Source of the DNA: Streptomyces sp. NBC_01428
Lineage (GTDB): Bacteria; Actinomycetota; Actinomycetes; Streptomycetales; Streptomycetaceae
Direction: 5' to 3'
DNA: 64,000 bases
NCBI RefSeq assembly: GCF_036231965.1
Contig: NZ_CP109499.1
Span: 7,006,001 to 7,070,000, forward strand
The notes below the pieces were generated by a model that worked only from the letters and a program-made list of their open reading frames with translations, did not search any database and was not told where the DNA came from. Shown here one piece after another: positions 1-9,987 of this stretch. Every line of letters begins with the position of its first letter. Position 1 is the stretch's first letter. The translations under genes and the position numbers were made by a program.

Positions 1-626
1 TGGTCGGGCTCCCGCGACGCGGCCACCTCGACGGTCAGCCCGAACCGGTCCAGCAACTGCGGCCGAAGCTCGCCCTCTTCGGGGTTCATCGTCCCGACGA
101 GCAGGAACCGCGCCGCGTGCCGTACGGAGACACCCTCGCGCTCGACGTACGAGGCGCCCATGGCGGCCGCGTCCAGGAGCAGGTCGACCAGATGGTCGTG
201 GAGGAGGTTCACCTCGTCGACGTACAGGATGCCGCGGTGCGCGTCGGCGAGCAGGCCCGGCTCGAAGGCCTTGACGCCCTCGGACAGGGCCCGCTCGATG
301 TCGAGGGCGCCGACCAGCCGGTCCTCGGACGCGCCGACGGGCAGTTCCACCATCCGGGCCGGACGCGTCGAGGACGCCTCCACCTCGTGCGGCCCGTCGG
401 GGCAGGCCGGGTCGGGGGCGGCCGGATCACAGGAGAAACGGCAGCCGGTGACCACGTCGACGGCCGGCAGCAGCGCCGAAAGGGCGCGCACCGCCGTCGA
501 CTTGGCGGTGCCCTTCTCGCCGCGGACGAGCACGCCGCCCACGGCAGGGGACACCGCGTTCAGCAGCAGCGCGAGCCGCAGGTCGTCCTGGCCGACCACC
601 GCCGTGAACGGGAACGGAGTACTCAC
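1..626 (-). CDS. Magnesium/cobalt chelatase ATPase subunit (ChlI/BchI type), partial
   Basis: AAA+ ATPase of the ChlI/BchI family, expected to drive metal insertion together with the CobN protein encoded just upstream. About 208 N-terminal residues are visible; the C-terminus lies beyond position 1. A Walker A motif GEKGTAKST is at residues 36-44 and a Walker B core LYVDE near 134-138, followed by a conserved MNPEEG segment. The GTG start at 626 overlaps the cobN stop codon as GTGA, so translation is probably coupled. In actinomycetes such a ChlI protein beside CobN commonly serves cobaltochelatase; that role is inferred from context. Confidence 0.85.
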   Translation of the reverse strand, partial: MSTPFPFTAVVGQDDLRLALLLNAVSPAVGGVLVRGEKGTAKSTAVRALSALLPAVDVVTGCRFSCDPAAPDPACPDGPHEVEASSTRPARMVELPVGASEDRLVGALDIERALSEGVKAFEPGLLADAHRGILYVDEVNLLHDHLVDLLLDAAAMGASYVEREGVSVRHAARFLLVGTMNPEEGELRPQLLDRFGLTVEVAASREPD

Positions 627-3600
627 TGGTCGTCGCCCTCCAAGTCGCCTTCGAGCTCCAGATAGGTGGTGCGCAGCCGCTCCAGCGTGTCCGCGTCCGG
701 CTCGGCCCACAGACCGCGGTCCGCCGCTTCGAGGAGCCGCTCGGTGATACCGCGCAGTGCCCACGGGTTGGACTTCTTCATGAAGTCCTGGTTCTCCGCG
801 TCGAAGACGTACTCCGCGCTGAGCTTCTCGTACATCCAGTCGTCCACGACACCGGCCGTGGCGTCGTACCCGAAGAGGTAGTCGACCGTCGCCGCCATCT
901 CGAAGGCGCCCTTGTAGCCGTGCCGCCGCATCGCCGCCATCCAGCGCGGGTTGACCACCCGGGCACGGAAGACACGGTGCGTCTCCTCGCCGAGCGTGCG
1001 GGTCTTCACCTGGTCCGGCACGGCCGAGTCGCCGACGTACGCCTCCGGGCTGGTGCCCGTCAGATGGCGCACCATCGCGACCATGCCGCCGTGGTACTGG
1101 AAGTAGTCGTCGGCGTCGACGAGGTCGTGCTCGCGGGTGTCGACGTTCTTCGCCGCGACCGCGATGCGCTTGAAGGCGGTCTCCATGTCCCCGCGCGCCG
1201 CCCGCCCGTCGAGCCCGCGTCCGTACGCGTAGCCGCCCCACACCGCGTACACCTCGGCGAGATCCGCGTCCGAGCGCCAGTTGCGGGCGTCGATCAGCGG
1301 CAGCAGCCCGGCGCCGTACGCTCCCGGCTTCGAACCGAAGATACGGGCGGTCGCGCGCCGCCGGTCACCGTGCTCGGCGGTGTCCTCGTCGGCGTGCCGG
1401 CGCACGTAGTTGCGGTCGGCCGGCTCGTCCAGCTCGGCGACGGTGCGCACCGCGTCGTCGATCAGACCGACGACGTGCGGGAACGCGTCCCGGAAGAAGC
1501 CCGAGATGCGGACCGTGACGTCGATGCGGGGACGGCCCAGCTCGTCGAGCGGGACCACCTCGAAGCCGGTGACGCGCCGCGAGGCGTCGTCCCACACCGG
1601 GCGGCAGCCCAGCAGCGCGAGGATCTCCGCGATGTCGTCGCCCTGCGTGCGCATGGCGGACGTGCCCCAGACCGTCAGACCGACGGACGTCGGGTAGTCG
1701 CCGGTGTCCTGGAGATAGCGCTGGACCAGCGAGTCCGCGAGGGACTGGCCGACCTCCCAACTCAGCCGGGACGGAATGGCCTTGGGGTCGACGGAGTAGA
1801 AGTTCCGGCCGGTCGGCAGCACGTTGACGAGCCCGCGCGTCGGCGAACCCGACGGACCCGCCGGGACGTAACCGCCGTTCAGCGCCTTGAGGATGTGCCC
1901 GATCTCGTCCGTCGTCCGGGCGAGCCGCGGCACGACCTCACGGCACGCGAACTCCAGCACCGCCACGGCGTCCGGGAGTTCGGCGCCCAGCACCTCGCGC
2001 GCCAGGGCCGGAACGGCGGCCGCGTCCCAGCCGCGCTCCTCCATGCCCAGCGCCGCCCGCCGGCACAGCTGCTCCAGCAGGTCGATCGCGTCCGCCGCGG
2101 TACGCGACGGGCCCTCCACGAGATCGCTCAGCTCGACCGGCACCTTCACCGGAGCACCCGGCTCGGCCAGCAACTCCTTCTCCACCAGACCGAAGTGCTC
2201 GGCGAGAGCGGCCCGCAGCCCGGGCAGCGCGTTCGCCGCGCCGCCCCACACCTGCGCGGCGCGCAGCACGGCCAGCACCAGGTTCACCCGGGGCTCCGCC
2301 TCCGGGCCGCCGCCCAGGATGTGCAGGCCGTCGCGGATCTGCACGTCCTTGATCTCGCACAGATAGCCGTCGATGTGCATGACGAAGGAGTCGAAGTCCC
2401 CGTCGTCCGGCTGCTCGTCGACGTGCAGGTCGTGATGGAGCTCCGCGGCCTTCACCAGCGTCCAGATCTGCGCGCGGACCGCCGGGGCCTTCGTCGGGTC
2501 CAGGTCGGACACCAGCGCGTACTCGTCGAGGAGCTGCTCCAGCTTCGCGAGGTCCCCGTAGGTGTCCGCGCGGGCCATCGGCGGCACGAGGTGGTCGACG
2601 ACCGTGGCGTGGCCGCGCCGCTTGGCCTGCGTGCCCTCGCCCGGGTCGTTGACGATGAACGGGTAGACCAGGGGGAGTTCACCGAGGACCGCGTCGGGCG
2701 CGCAGCCGCCGCTGAGCCCGAGCCCCTTGCCCGGCAGCCACTCCATCGTGCCGTGCTTGCCCATGTGCACGACGGCGTCCGCGCCGAAACTGTTCTCCAG
2801 CCAGCGGTAGGCGGCCATGTAGTGGTGCGACGGCGGCATGTCCGGGTCGTGGTAGATCGCGATCGGGTTCTCGCCGAAGCCGCGCGGCGGCTGGATCATC
2901 ACCACGACGTTCCCGAACTGCAGGCACGCCAGCACGATGTCCTCGCCGTCCACGTAGAGCGAGCCCGGCGGTTCGCCCCACGTCTCCAGCATGCCCGCGC
3001 GCAGGCCGGGGTCGAGCGTGTCGAACCAGGCCCGGTAGTCCGCGAGCGGCACGCGTGCCGGGGCGGCGGCGAGCTGCTCCTCGGTCAGCCACTCCACGTC
3101 GTGACCGCCGGCCGCGATGAGCCGGTGGATCAACTCGTCCCCGTTGTCGGGGTATTCGCTGACCCCGTAGCCCGCGTCGCGCAGCGCGTCGAGCACCCGT
3201 ACCGCCGAGGCGGGGGTGTCGAGACCGACCGCGTTGCCGACCCGCGAGTGCTTGGTCGGGTAGGCGGTGAAGACGATCCCGAGCTTCTTCTCCGCGTTCG
3301 GCTTGTGCTTCAACAGGGCGTGCCGCAGGGCGATCCCGGCGACGCGCGCCGCCCGCTCCGGATCGGCGACGTACACCGGGACGTCGTCCGGGCCCTGCTC
3401 CTTGAAGGAGAACGGCACCGTGATCAGCCGGCCGTCGAACTCCGGGATCGCCACCTGCATCGCCGCGTCCATGGGGGACAGCGCCGCGTCCGACGCGTCC
3501 CAGGCGCTCTTCGACGAGGTCAGGCAGAGCCCTTGGAGGACGGGGATGTCGAGGTCGGCGAGCGCTCCGATGTCCCAGGCCTCCTCGTCGCCGCCCGCGG

Positions 3601-4276
3601 ACGCCTGCGAGGCGTGGGTGCCGCCGGCCGCGAGAACGGTGGCGACGAGCGCGTCGGCCCGGCCGAGGATCTCGTACAGGCCCGCGTCCGCGTCGCGCAG
3701 CGAACCGCAGTACACGGCAAGGGCGTTGGCGTCGCGCGCCTCGATCGCGTCGCACAGCGTGTCGACGAACGCGGTGTTCCCGGACAGCTCGTGCGCCCGG
3801 TAGAACAGCACGCCGACGGTCGGCCGGCCCTCGACGAACGCGCGCTCGCCGTGGACCCCGAACGCGGCGGTCCTGTGCGGCTCCTCGAACCCCTCACCCG
3901 TCAGCAGCACGGTGTCGGAGAGGAACCGGGCCAGCTCGGCGAGGTTGGCCGGGCCGCCCTCGACGAGATAGCGCAGCGCCTCCGCGACCACCCCCGCGGG
4001 CACCGACGACTCGGCCATCAGCTCGGCGTCCGGGACGGACTCGCCGCCCAGCAGCACGGTGGGGACACCGGACGCCTTCAGGAAGGCCAGCCCGTCCTCC
4101 CACGCCCGCTTGCCGCCGAGCAGCCGTACGACGACGAGGTCGGCCCCCTCGACGAGCGCGGGGAGTTCGTCCGTGACGTCCACCCGGGTCGGATTGCCGA
4201 TCCGGTAGGCGGCGCCGGAGGCGCGGGCCGCCAGCAGATCCGTGTCGGCGGTCGACAACAACAACACTGTGCTCAT
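623..4276 (-). CDS. cobN: Cobaltochelatase large subunit CobN
   Basis: Large subunit of the ATP-dependent cobaltochelatase that inserts cobalt into hydrogenobyrinic acid a,c-diamide in the aerobic B12 pathway. At 1217 residues it has the usual family length. The ATG at 4276 is chosen because it overlaps the cobQ stop codon (ATGA) and opens a typical N-terminus (STVLLLSTADTD). The family hallmark around GKHGTMEWLPGK lies near residues 502-515. It is the third gene of a minus-strand operon with 4-bp overlaps on both sides. The ATPase partner is encoded immediately downstream. Confidence 0.95.
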   Translation of the reverse strand: MSTVLLLSTADTDLLAARASGAAYRIGNPTRVDVTDELPALVEGADLVVVRLLGGKRAWEDGLAFLKASGVPTVLLGGESVPDAELMAESSVPAGVVAEALRYLVEGGPANLAELARFLSDTVLLTGEGFEEPHRTAAFGVHGERAFVEGRPTVGVLFYRAHELSGNTAFVDTLCDAIEARDANALAVYCGSLRDADAGLYEILGRADALVATVLAAGGTHASQASAGGDEEAWDIGALADLDIPVLQGLCLTSSKSAWDASDAALSPMDAAMQVAIPEFDGRLITVPFSFKEQGPDDVPVYVADPERAARVAGIALRHALLKHKPNAEKKLGIVFTAYPTKHSRVGNAVGLDTPASAVRVLDALRDAGYGVSEYPDNGDELIHRLIAAGGHDVEWLTEEQLAAAPARVPLADYRAWFDTLDPGLRAGMLETWGEPPGSLYVDGEDIVLACLQFGNVVVMIQPPRGFGENPIAIYHDPDMPPSHHYMAAYRWLENSFGADAVVHMGKHGTMEWLPGKGLGLSGGCAPDAVLGELPLVYPFIVNDPGEGTQAKRRGHATVVDHLVPPMARADTYGDLAKLEQLLDEYALVSDLDPTKAPAVRAQIWTLVKAAELHHDLHVDEQPDDGDFDSFVMHIDGYLCEIKDVQIRDGLHILGGGPEAEPRVNLVLAVLRAAQVWGGAANALPGLRAALAEHFGLVEKELLAEPGAPVKVPVELSDLVEGPSRTAADAIDLLEQLCRRAALGMEERGWDAAAVPALAREVLGAELPDAVAVLEFACREVVPRLARTTDEIGHILKALNGGYVPAGPSGSPTRGLVNVLPTGRNFYSVDPKAIPSRLSWEVGQSLADSLVQRYLQDTGDYPTSVGLTVWGTSAMRTQGDDIAEILALLGCRPVWDDASRRVTGFEVVPLDELGRPRIDVTVRISGFFRDAFPHVVGLIDDAVRTVAELDEPADRNYVRRHADEDTAEHGDRRRATARIFGSKPGAYGAGLLPLIDARNWRSDADLAEVYAVWGGYAYGRGLDGRAARGDMETAFKRIAVAAKNVDTREHDLVDADDYFQYHGGMVAMVRHLTGTSPEAYVGDSAVPDQVKTRTLGEETHRVFRARVVNPRWMAAMRRHGYKGAFEMAATVDYLFGYDATAGVVDDWMYEKLSAEYVFDAENQDFMKKSNPWALRGITERLLEAADRGLWAEPDADTLERLRTTYLELEGDLEGDDQ

Positions 4277-5835
4277 GCGGGCGCTCCCGGTGGAATGAAA
4301 GGCAGTCCTTGCGGCGCGCCCGACTCGATGAGCCGCCACAGCGCGTCCGTGTCCGCGTGTTCCTCGATCAGGTCGCCGAGCCGGTCCAGCTGCTCCTCGC
4401 GCAGCGCCGCGAACGACGTGTCGGCCGCCGGCACGAAGCGGCGGCCCGCGGCGGCGGCCACCTCGCGCAGGAAGGCCCGGCGGAAACCGTCCGACTCCAG
4501 TGAGCCGTGCCAGTGCGTACCCCAGACGGCGCCGACCCGGCAGCCGTCCAGGAAGGCGTCCCCGCCGGTCACTTCGGCGACCCCGTGATGGATCTCGTAT
4601 CCCTCGACGCTCTCGCCGAGGGCCTCGCCGACCGGCCGGGTCAGTGTCTTCTCCCGCGCGAACCGCACGCGGACGGGGAGCAGTCCGAGCCCATCGACCT
4701 GCCCGGCCTTCGACTCGACCTCGTCCTCGATGTGCTCCCCGAGGAGCTGGAAGCCACCGCAGATCCCCAGCACCGGGCGGCCCTCGGCGGCCCGGCGGGC
4801 GATCGCGTCCGCGAGGCCGCGTTCGCGCAGCCACGCCAGCGCCTTCACGGTGCCCCGGGTCCCGGGCACGACGACCAGGTCCGCGTCGGCCAGTTCCTCG
4901 GCCCGGTCCACGAACCGCACGACGACGCCCGGTTCGGCGGCCAGCGCGTCCACGTCGGTGAAGTTCGACATCAACGGGACCGCGCACACCGCGACCCGCA
5001 GGAGGTCCGCGCCCACGGGGGAGGAGACGGCCGACTCGCGGACCGTGCCGCGCAGCGAGACCCGCAGCCCGTCCTCCTCGTCGATGCCCAGACCGTGCCG
5101 GAAGGGCAGCACGCCGTAGGTGCGGCGCCCGGTGAGACCGTGCAGCATGTCGAGTCCGGGCTCCAGCAGGCTCACGTCGCCGCGGAACTTGTTGACGAGG
5201 AACCCGGCGACGAGCGCCTGGTCCTCGGGCGACAGCAGGGCGACCGTCCCGAAGAACGAGGCGAACACCCCGCCCCGGTCGATGTCTCCGACGACGAGCA
5301 CGGGCAGCCCCGCGTTCCGCGCCACCCCCATGTTCACGATGTCGGTGCGCCGCAGATTGATCTCGGCCGGACTGCCGGCTCCCTCACAGATCACCGCGTC
5401 ATACGTGCCCCGCAACTGCTCCAGACAGTCGAGAACCGTTCCGAGCAGTGCCTCCCGGTGGCCCCCGACGGACTCCCCGCCGGAGGACGCGGCGGCCGAC
5501 AGCGGATTCCCGGGCGCCCCGAAGAACCCGCGGGCGCTCATCTCGCCCACCGGCCTGCCCATCAGGACGACCTGGCTGCTGCGGTCGCTGCCCGGCTTGA
5601 GCAGCACGGGGTTCATCAGCGCCGTCGGCTCCACGCGGGCGGCCTGCGCCTGCATGGCCTGCGCCCGTCCGATCTCGGCGCCCTCCCGCGTGACGAACGA
5701 GTTCAGGGACATGTTCTGCGCCTTGAACGGCGCGACCTTCACACCCCGGCGCACCAGCCACCGGCAGATCCCGGCGGTCACGACGCTCTTGCCCGCGTCG
5801 GAGGTGGTCCCGGCGATCAACAGCCCGCCGCTCAT
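4273..5835 (-). CDS. cobQ: Cobyric acid synthase CobQ (CbiP)
   Basis: Glutamine-dependent amidotransferase that amidates adenosyl-cobyrinic acid a,c-diamide to cobyric acid. The 520-residue protein starts with the P-loop-like dethiobiotin-synthetase fold (GTTSDAGKS, residues 8-16). It ends with a class I glutaminase domain whose nucleophile is the cysteine in GICGGFQ (about residue 358) and whose histidine is in GTHWHGS (about 442). The ATG at 5835 overlaps the cbiB stop as ATGA; a longer in-frame extension runs antisense to nothing recognisable and is not used. Second gene of the riboswitch-led operon. Confidence 0.95.
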   Translation of the reverse strand: MSGGLLIAGTTSDAGKSVVTAGICRWLVRRGVKVAPFKAQNMSLNSFVTREGAEIGRAQAMQAQAARVEPTALMNPVLLKPGSDRSSQVVLMGRPVGEMSARGFFGAPGNPLSAAASSGGESVGGHREALLGTVLDCLEQLRGTYDAVICEGAGSPAEINLRRTDIVNMGVARNAGLPVLVVGDIDRGGVFASFFGTVALLSPEDQALVAGFLVNKFRGDVSLLEPGLDMLHGLTGRRTYGVLPFRHGLGIDEEDGLRVSLRGTVRESAVSSPVGADLLRVAVCAVPLMSNFTDVDALAAEPGVVVRFVDRAEELADADLVVVPGTRGTVKALAWLRERGLADAIARRAAEGRPVLGICGGFQLLGEHIEDEVESKAGQVDGLGLLPVRVRFAREKTLTRPVGEALGESVEGYEIHHGVAEVTGGDAFLDGCRVGAVWGTHWHGSLESDGFRRAFLREVAAAAGRRFVPAADTSFAALREEQLDRLGDLIEEHADTDALWRLIESGAPQGLPFIPPGAPA

Positions 5836-6803
5836 ACGGTGCGTCCCCCTCTGGCCGGCTGCCCGGTCGGTCTCCCTGTCAGCAGGACACGCGCGGCGGC
5901 ACTCACGCCGAGCGCCAGCCAGCCGACGCGACGGGAGAGCCGTACGGCCCGCTCGATGTCGGCGACCCGGACAGGGCGCCCGGCGTCGTTGAGCACGGGC
6001 CGGTGCTCGACCCGGCCTCCGTACGAGAGGGGCCCGCCGAGCCGTACGCCGAGGGCACCGGCGAAGGAGGCCTCCACCGGCCCGGCGTTGGGGCTCGGAT
6101 GCCTGCGCGCGTCGGCCCGCCAGGCCCGGACGGCGCCCCGCGGGTCGGGCCCGGCCACGCTCGCGAGGACGGCGGTCAGCCGGGCTCCGGGCCAGCCGGC
6201 GACGTCGTCGAGGCGCGCCGAAGCCCAGCCGTAGCGGCGGTACTTGGGGGACTTGTGCCCGACCATCGCGTCGAGCGTGTTCACGGCGCGGAAGGCGACC
6301 AGACCGGGCACGCCGGCGGCGGCGCCCCAGACCAGGGCGCCGACCACCGCGTCGGAGGTGTTCTCGGCGACCGACTCGACGACGGCCCGGGCGATCCCGT
6401 CGGCGTCCAGCGCCTGCGGGTCGCGTCCGCACAGATGCGGCAGCCGCTCCCGGGCGACGTCGATGTCCCCGGCCGCGAGCGCGCCGCCGACGGCCCGTGC
6501 CTCACGGCCGAGGGAGGTGCCCCCGACGACGGCCCAGGTGGCGGCGGCGGTCAGGGCGACGGACCCGGTGCCCGAGGAACGCAGGGCACGGCCGGCGAGC
6601 GCGGCGAGGCCGGTGGCACCGCCCACGCACACGGCTGTGTGCAGCGCGCCCCACCCGCGGTGGTCGCGCCACAGGGTCCGCTCGACGGCCCCGGCCGCCC
6701 GCCCGAACGCGGCGACCGGATGCGCCCGGCGGGGATCGCCGAGCAGCAGGTCGCCGAGGAGGCCGGCGGCGGCGCCGTACGCGAAGACGCGATCGGCCCG
6801 CAC
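5832..6803 (-). CDS. cbiB: Adenosylcobinamide-phosphate synthase CbiB/CobD
   Basis: Integral membrane enzyme that attaches aminopropanol (or its phosphate) to adenosylcobyric acid. The 323-residue length and hydrophobic segments fit the family. Conserved stretches include LLGDPRRAHPVAAFG near residues 17-31, ENTSD near 145, and GHKSPKYR near 183. Translation most likely begins at the GTG at 6803, the first start codon in this frame; its ribosome binding site is weak. It is the first gene of the operon and follows the cobalamin riboswitch, so the whole cluster is expected to be shut off by adenosylcobalamin. Confidence 0.93.
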   Translation of the reverse strand: MRADRVFAYGAAAGLLGDLLLGDPRRAHPVAAFGRAAGAVERTLWRDHRGWGALHTAVCVGGATGLAALAGRALRSSGTGSVALTAAATWAVVGGTSLGREARAVGGALAAGDIDVARERLPHLCGRDPQALDADGIARAVVESVAENTSDAVVGALVWGAAAGVPGLVAFRAVNTLDAMVGHKSPKYRRYGWASARLDDVAGWPGARLTAVLASVAGPDPRGAVRAWRADARRHPSPNAGPVEASFAGALGVRLGGPLSYGGRVEHRPVLNDAGRPVRVADIERAVRLSRRVGWLALGVSAAARVLLTGRPTGQPARGGRTV

Positions 6804-6904
6804 GGGGTCAGCCCGCCGTGGGGTGCGGCAGAACTCTCACGGACAACGGGACCGGCAACGGGCAGCCGCGCATGGCGATATGTCCTCACTCAGGGTGTCC
6901 ACGC

Positions 6905-7050
6905 CCTGGTTCGACGAGACCGGCGGCGAGAGTTCCTGGCTCCCGGGGAGTTTCCTCCCCGATGACAGTGGCGGGACCGCGCCGGATTCGCACCGGCTTC
7001 CTCTCATGCCGCCGTACTTGGCTCCGGCAGTCCACCACGGGGTGAGAAGG
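6905..7050 (-). promoter_or_regulatory. Cobalamin (B12) riboswitch
   Basis: Read on the minus strand, the leader of the cbiB operon carries the cobalamin-riboswitch core. The L5/P5 segment GCCGGTGCGAATCCGGC lies about 6978-6996, followed by GGTCCCGCCACTGTCA (about 6963-6978). A purine-rich hairpin GGGGAGGAAACTCCCC precedes the B12-box-like GAGCCAGGAACTC near 6930-6944. These elements are in the order known for the family. Exact ends are uncertain by tens of bases. A hairpin CAGGG-CGTGGA-CACCCTG downstream (about 6889-6908) may belong to the expression platform. Confidence 0.9.
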
Positions 7051-7106
7051 GCCGTCAACTTGCTGTTGACCTGCGGAGGGAGAGTGTGCGAAGGCCCACA
7101 CAGCAG

Positions 7107-7140
7107 TGGGGTGCGGGACGGAGATCCGTCCCGCACCCCA
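7107..7140. terminator. Strong inverted repeat, probable terminator of the pit operon
   Basis: A perfect 16-bp stem (7107-7122 with 7125-7140) closes on a 2-base loop. It lies between the end of the minus-strand phosphate-transport genes and the cobalamin riboswitch, so it should isolate the riboswitch operon from read-through. There is no long T run, which is usual for Streptomyces terminators. Confidence 0.75.
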
Positions 7141-7186
7141 CGTGAAGTGCTGCCCGGGAACGGCCTGTTCGGGGCCGTTCGTCCGG

Positions 7187-7405
7187 TTACTTGCTCATGA
7201 TGAGAGAGATGCCGTACGCGACCGCCGCGGCGCAGGCCGCGAAGCAGACGTAGGCGCCGGTGGCCGCCGCGACGGCGGAACCGCCCTGGGCCGACTCCTT
7301 CTTGGAGAGGCCGGCGACGCCGAGGGTGAAGAGGCCGACGAGGACGACGGTGGCTCCGAGACTGACCCCGAAGACGGACCCGAGGGCTGACCAGTCGATG
7401 TGCAT
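7187..7405 (-). CDS. Small membrane protein downstream of the Pit phosphate transporter
   Basis: A 72-residue protein with two hydrophobic segments (about residues 10-33 and 44-69) separated by a short polar loop (SKKESAQGG). No enzymatic motif is visible. It starts with ATG at 7405, 20 bp after the pit stop codon in the same direction, so it is almost certainly co-transcribed with pit. I recall a small ORF at this place in other Streptomyces. A role as accessory subunit of the phosphate permease is only inferred from position. Confidence 0.8.
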   Translation of the reverse strand: MHIDWSALGSVFGVSLGATVVLVGLFTLGVAGLSKKESAQGGSAVAAATGAYVCFAACAAAVAYGISLIMSK

Positions 7406-7425
7406 GCTGTTTCTTCCTTCGGTTG

Positions 7426-8667
<1,242 letters not shown>

Positions 8668-8714
8668 TTACCCAGGCTTCTGTTGGACGTCAGTGGCAGG
8701 TGGACCGTAAGCAA

Positions 8715-8736
8715 CCTGGATGAACGGAAGATGAAC
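8715..8736 (-). promoter_or_regulatory. PHO box (PhoP-binding direct repeats)
   Basis: On the minus strand two adjacent 11-bp direct repeat units read GTTCATCTTCC and GTTCATCCAGG. They match the Streptomyces PHO-box unit (GTTCACC-like core followed by four less conserved bases). They lie upstream of the pit start at 8667, in the right orientation to regulate it. Confidence 0.85.
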
Positions 8737-8845
8737 TGGGTCGGGCTTTGTGGTGTCCCGAACGGCGAATCCGCGTTCCGCTTGTCTCCAGGGGGAGATG
8801 CCGGGGTTCGAACGGAGGCGGAATGCCGGGCTCCGGTACGGATCG

Positions 8846-9643
8846 CTATCCCCGCGCCAGCCGTTCGAGGCCGGCCGGGGAGCCGTGGAAGAGATCCTGG
8901 TCACCCGGCAGGCCGCCGGTGGTGTCGTACTGCCAGAAGGTCCAGGTGGACCAGCCCGCGGGGAGCGCCCCCGGGTCGGCCGCGCCGTAGCGTGCCAGCC
9001 AGAGGGCGTGCCGTGCGGCGAAGGCGCGGCTGGAACCGGTGCAGGTGTTCCACCAGTGCGCGGTCGTGTAGATGACCGGCGTCCGGCCCGTCTCCCGCTC
9101 GACCTCGTCGCTGAACTCCCTGATCCAGCGCACCATGGCGGCCGGGCGCAGGCCGTAGCAGGAGCGCCGCCGGGCGTACGGGTCGTACTCGATGTCCAGC
9201 GCGGGCGGCAGCGTCCGGCCGTCGGCGCGCCAGGCTCCGCCGTTGCGCACGAAGTACGCGGCCTGGTCGGTGCCGGACGACTTGTCCGGCACGGCGAAGT
9301 GGTAGGCGCCCCGCAGCAGCCCGGCCGTTCCCGCTCCGTCGTACTGCCGGGTGAAGTAGGGGTTGCGGTAGGCCGTGGACTCGGTCGCCTTCACGTAGAC
9401 GAATCCCGCGCCCTTCGCCTTCGCGCTCCGCCAGTCGACGTCCTTCTGGTGCGAGGAGACGTCGTGCCCCCGGACACCGCCGTGAGGCCGGCTCGAGCTC
9501 CGGGGCGGGCGCTCGGCCTCGGCAGGGGTCCGGGCCTGCGCGGGGAGGGCGGCGAGCGCGGCACCCGCGACGGTGAGCGCCGCCACGACGGCGGTCACCG
9601 CGGCCCTCGAACGCCGACGGAGCAGATGGTGATCACGGGCCAT
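8846..9643 (-). CDS. Secreted GH25 lysozyme (Lyz/Acm family)
   Basis: Predicted secreted muramidase cleaving the N-acetylmuramyl linkage of peptidoglycan. The 265-residue precursor begins with a basic stretch and a hydrophobic core ending in an ALPAQA signal-peptidase-like site near residue 37. The GH25 barrel follows: GHDVSSHQ with Asp61, KATES near 86-90, and the catalytic pair DIE at Asp150/Glu152. The ATG at 9643 has a GGGGGGA ribosome site. It is monocistronic and has its own upstream region. A role in cell-wall turnover is inferred from the family. Confidence 0.9.
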   Translation of the reverse strand: MARDHHLLRRRSRAAVTAVVAALTVAGAALAALPAQARTPAEAERPPRSSSRPHGGVRGHDVSSHQKDVDWRSAKAKGAGFVYVKATESTAYRNPYFTRQYDGAGTAGLLRGAYHFAVPDKSSGTDQAAYFVRNGGAWRADGRTLPPALDIEYDPYARRRSCYGLRPAAMVRWIREFSDEVERETGRTPVIYTTAHWWNTCTGSSRAFAARHALWLARYGAADPGALPAGWSTWTFWQYDTTGGLPGDQDLFHGSPAGLERLARG

Positions 9644-9987
9644 GCGGCGTCCCCCCGGAACGGCTGCGTACGCGGCAAACCCCCGGAGGTTACTGGAAGA
9701 CGGGGCGATGCCGCCCATCCCGACCGATCCCGGGCGATCTTCGGTGATCCCCTTCCTCCCGGCCCTCAAGGCGTGGCGCACGGAGCATGAGCACCGGCGC
9801 CGGCCGGCCAACGGCAAACGCCGTTCGCCCCGAAGTGGATCCGCCCGCGGAGTGTTGACGTCGGCGACTGGCAGGATCGCGGGATCACGGCACGCCCGGA
9901 CGGACCGGCGAGGCGACGGACGGGACGCCAGGGCCGACGGCGCGGGTGCTGCGGGCCATACAGGCGGGACGGCGGGAGGACGTACGG
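9644..9987. other. Divergent intergenic region, no gene supported
   Basis: This spacer separates the divergent lysozyme and aldolase genes and should hold both promoters. I see a TTGACG hexamer at 9855-9860 but no convincing -10 element at the right distance. Open frames through it are shadows without codon bias. Confidence 0.4.

Noticed and set aside
920..4588. Very long open frame antisense to cobN
   Set aside because: High-GC genes leave long stop-free antisense frames. This one has no start signal, poor codon-position bias and His/Arg/Val-rich, unrecognisable protein.
8800..8825. tRNA-like T-loop word GGTTCGAAC
   Set aside because: The flanking arms do not pair and no acceptor, D or anticodon stem can be built around it.
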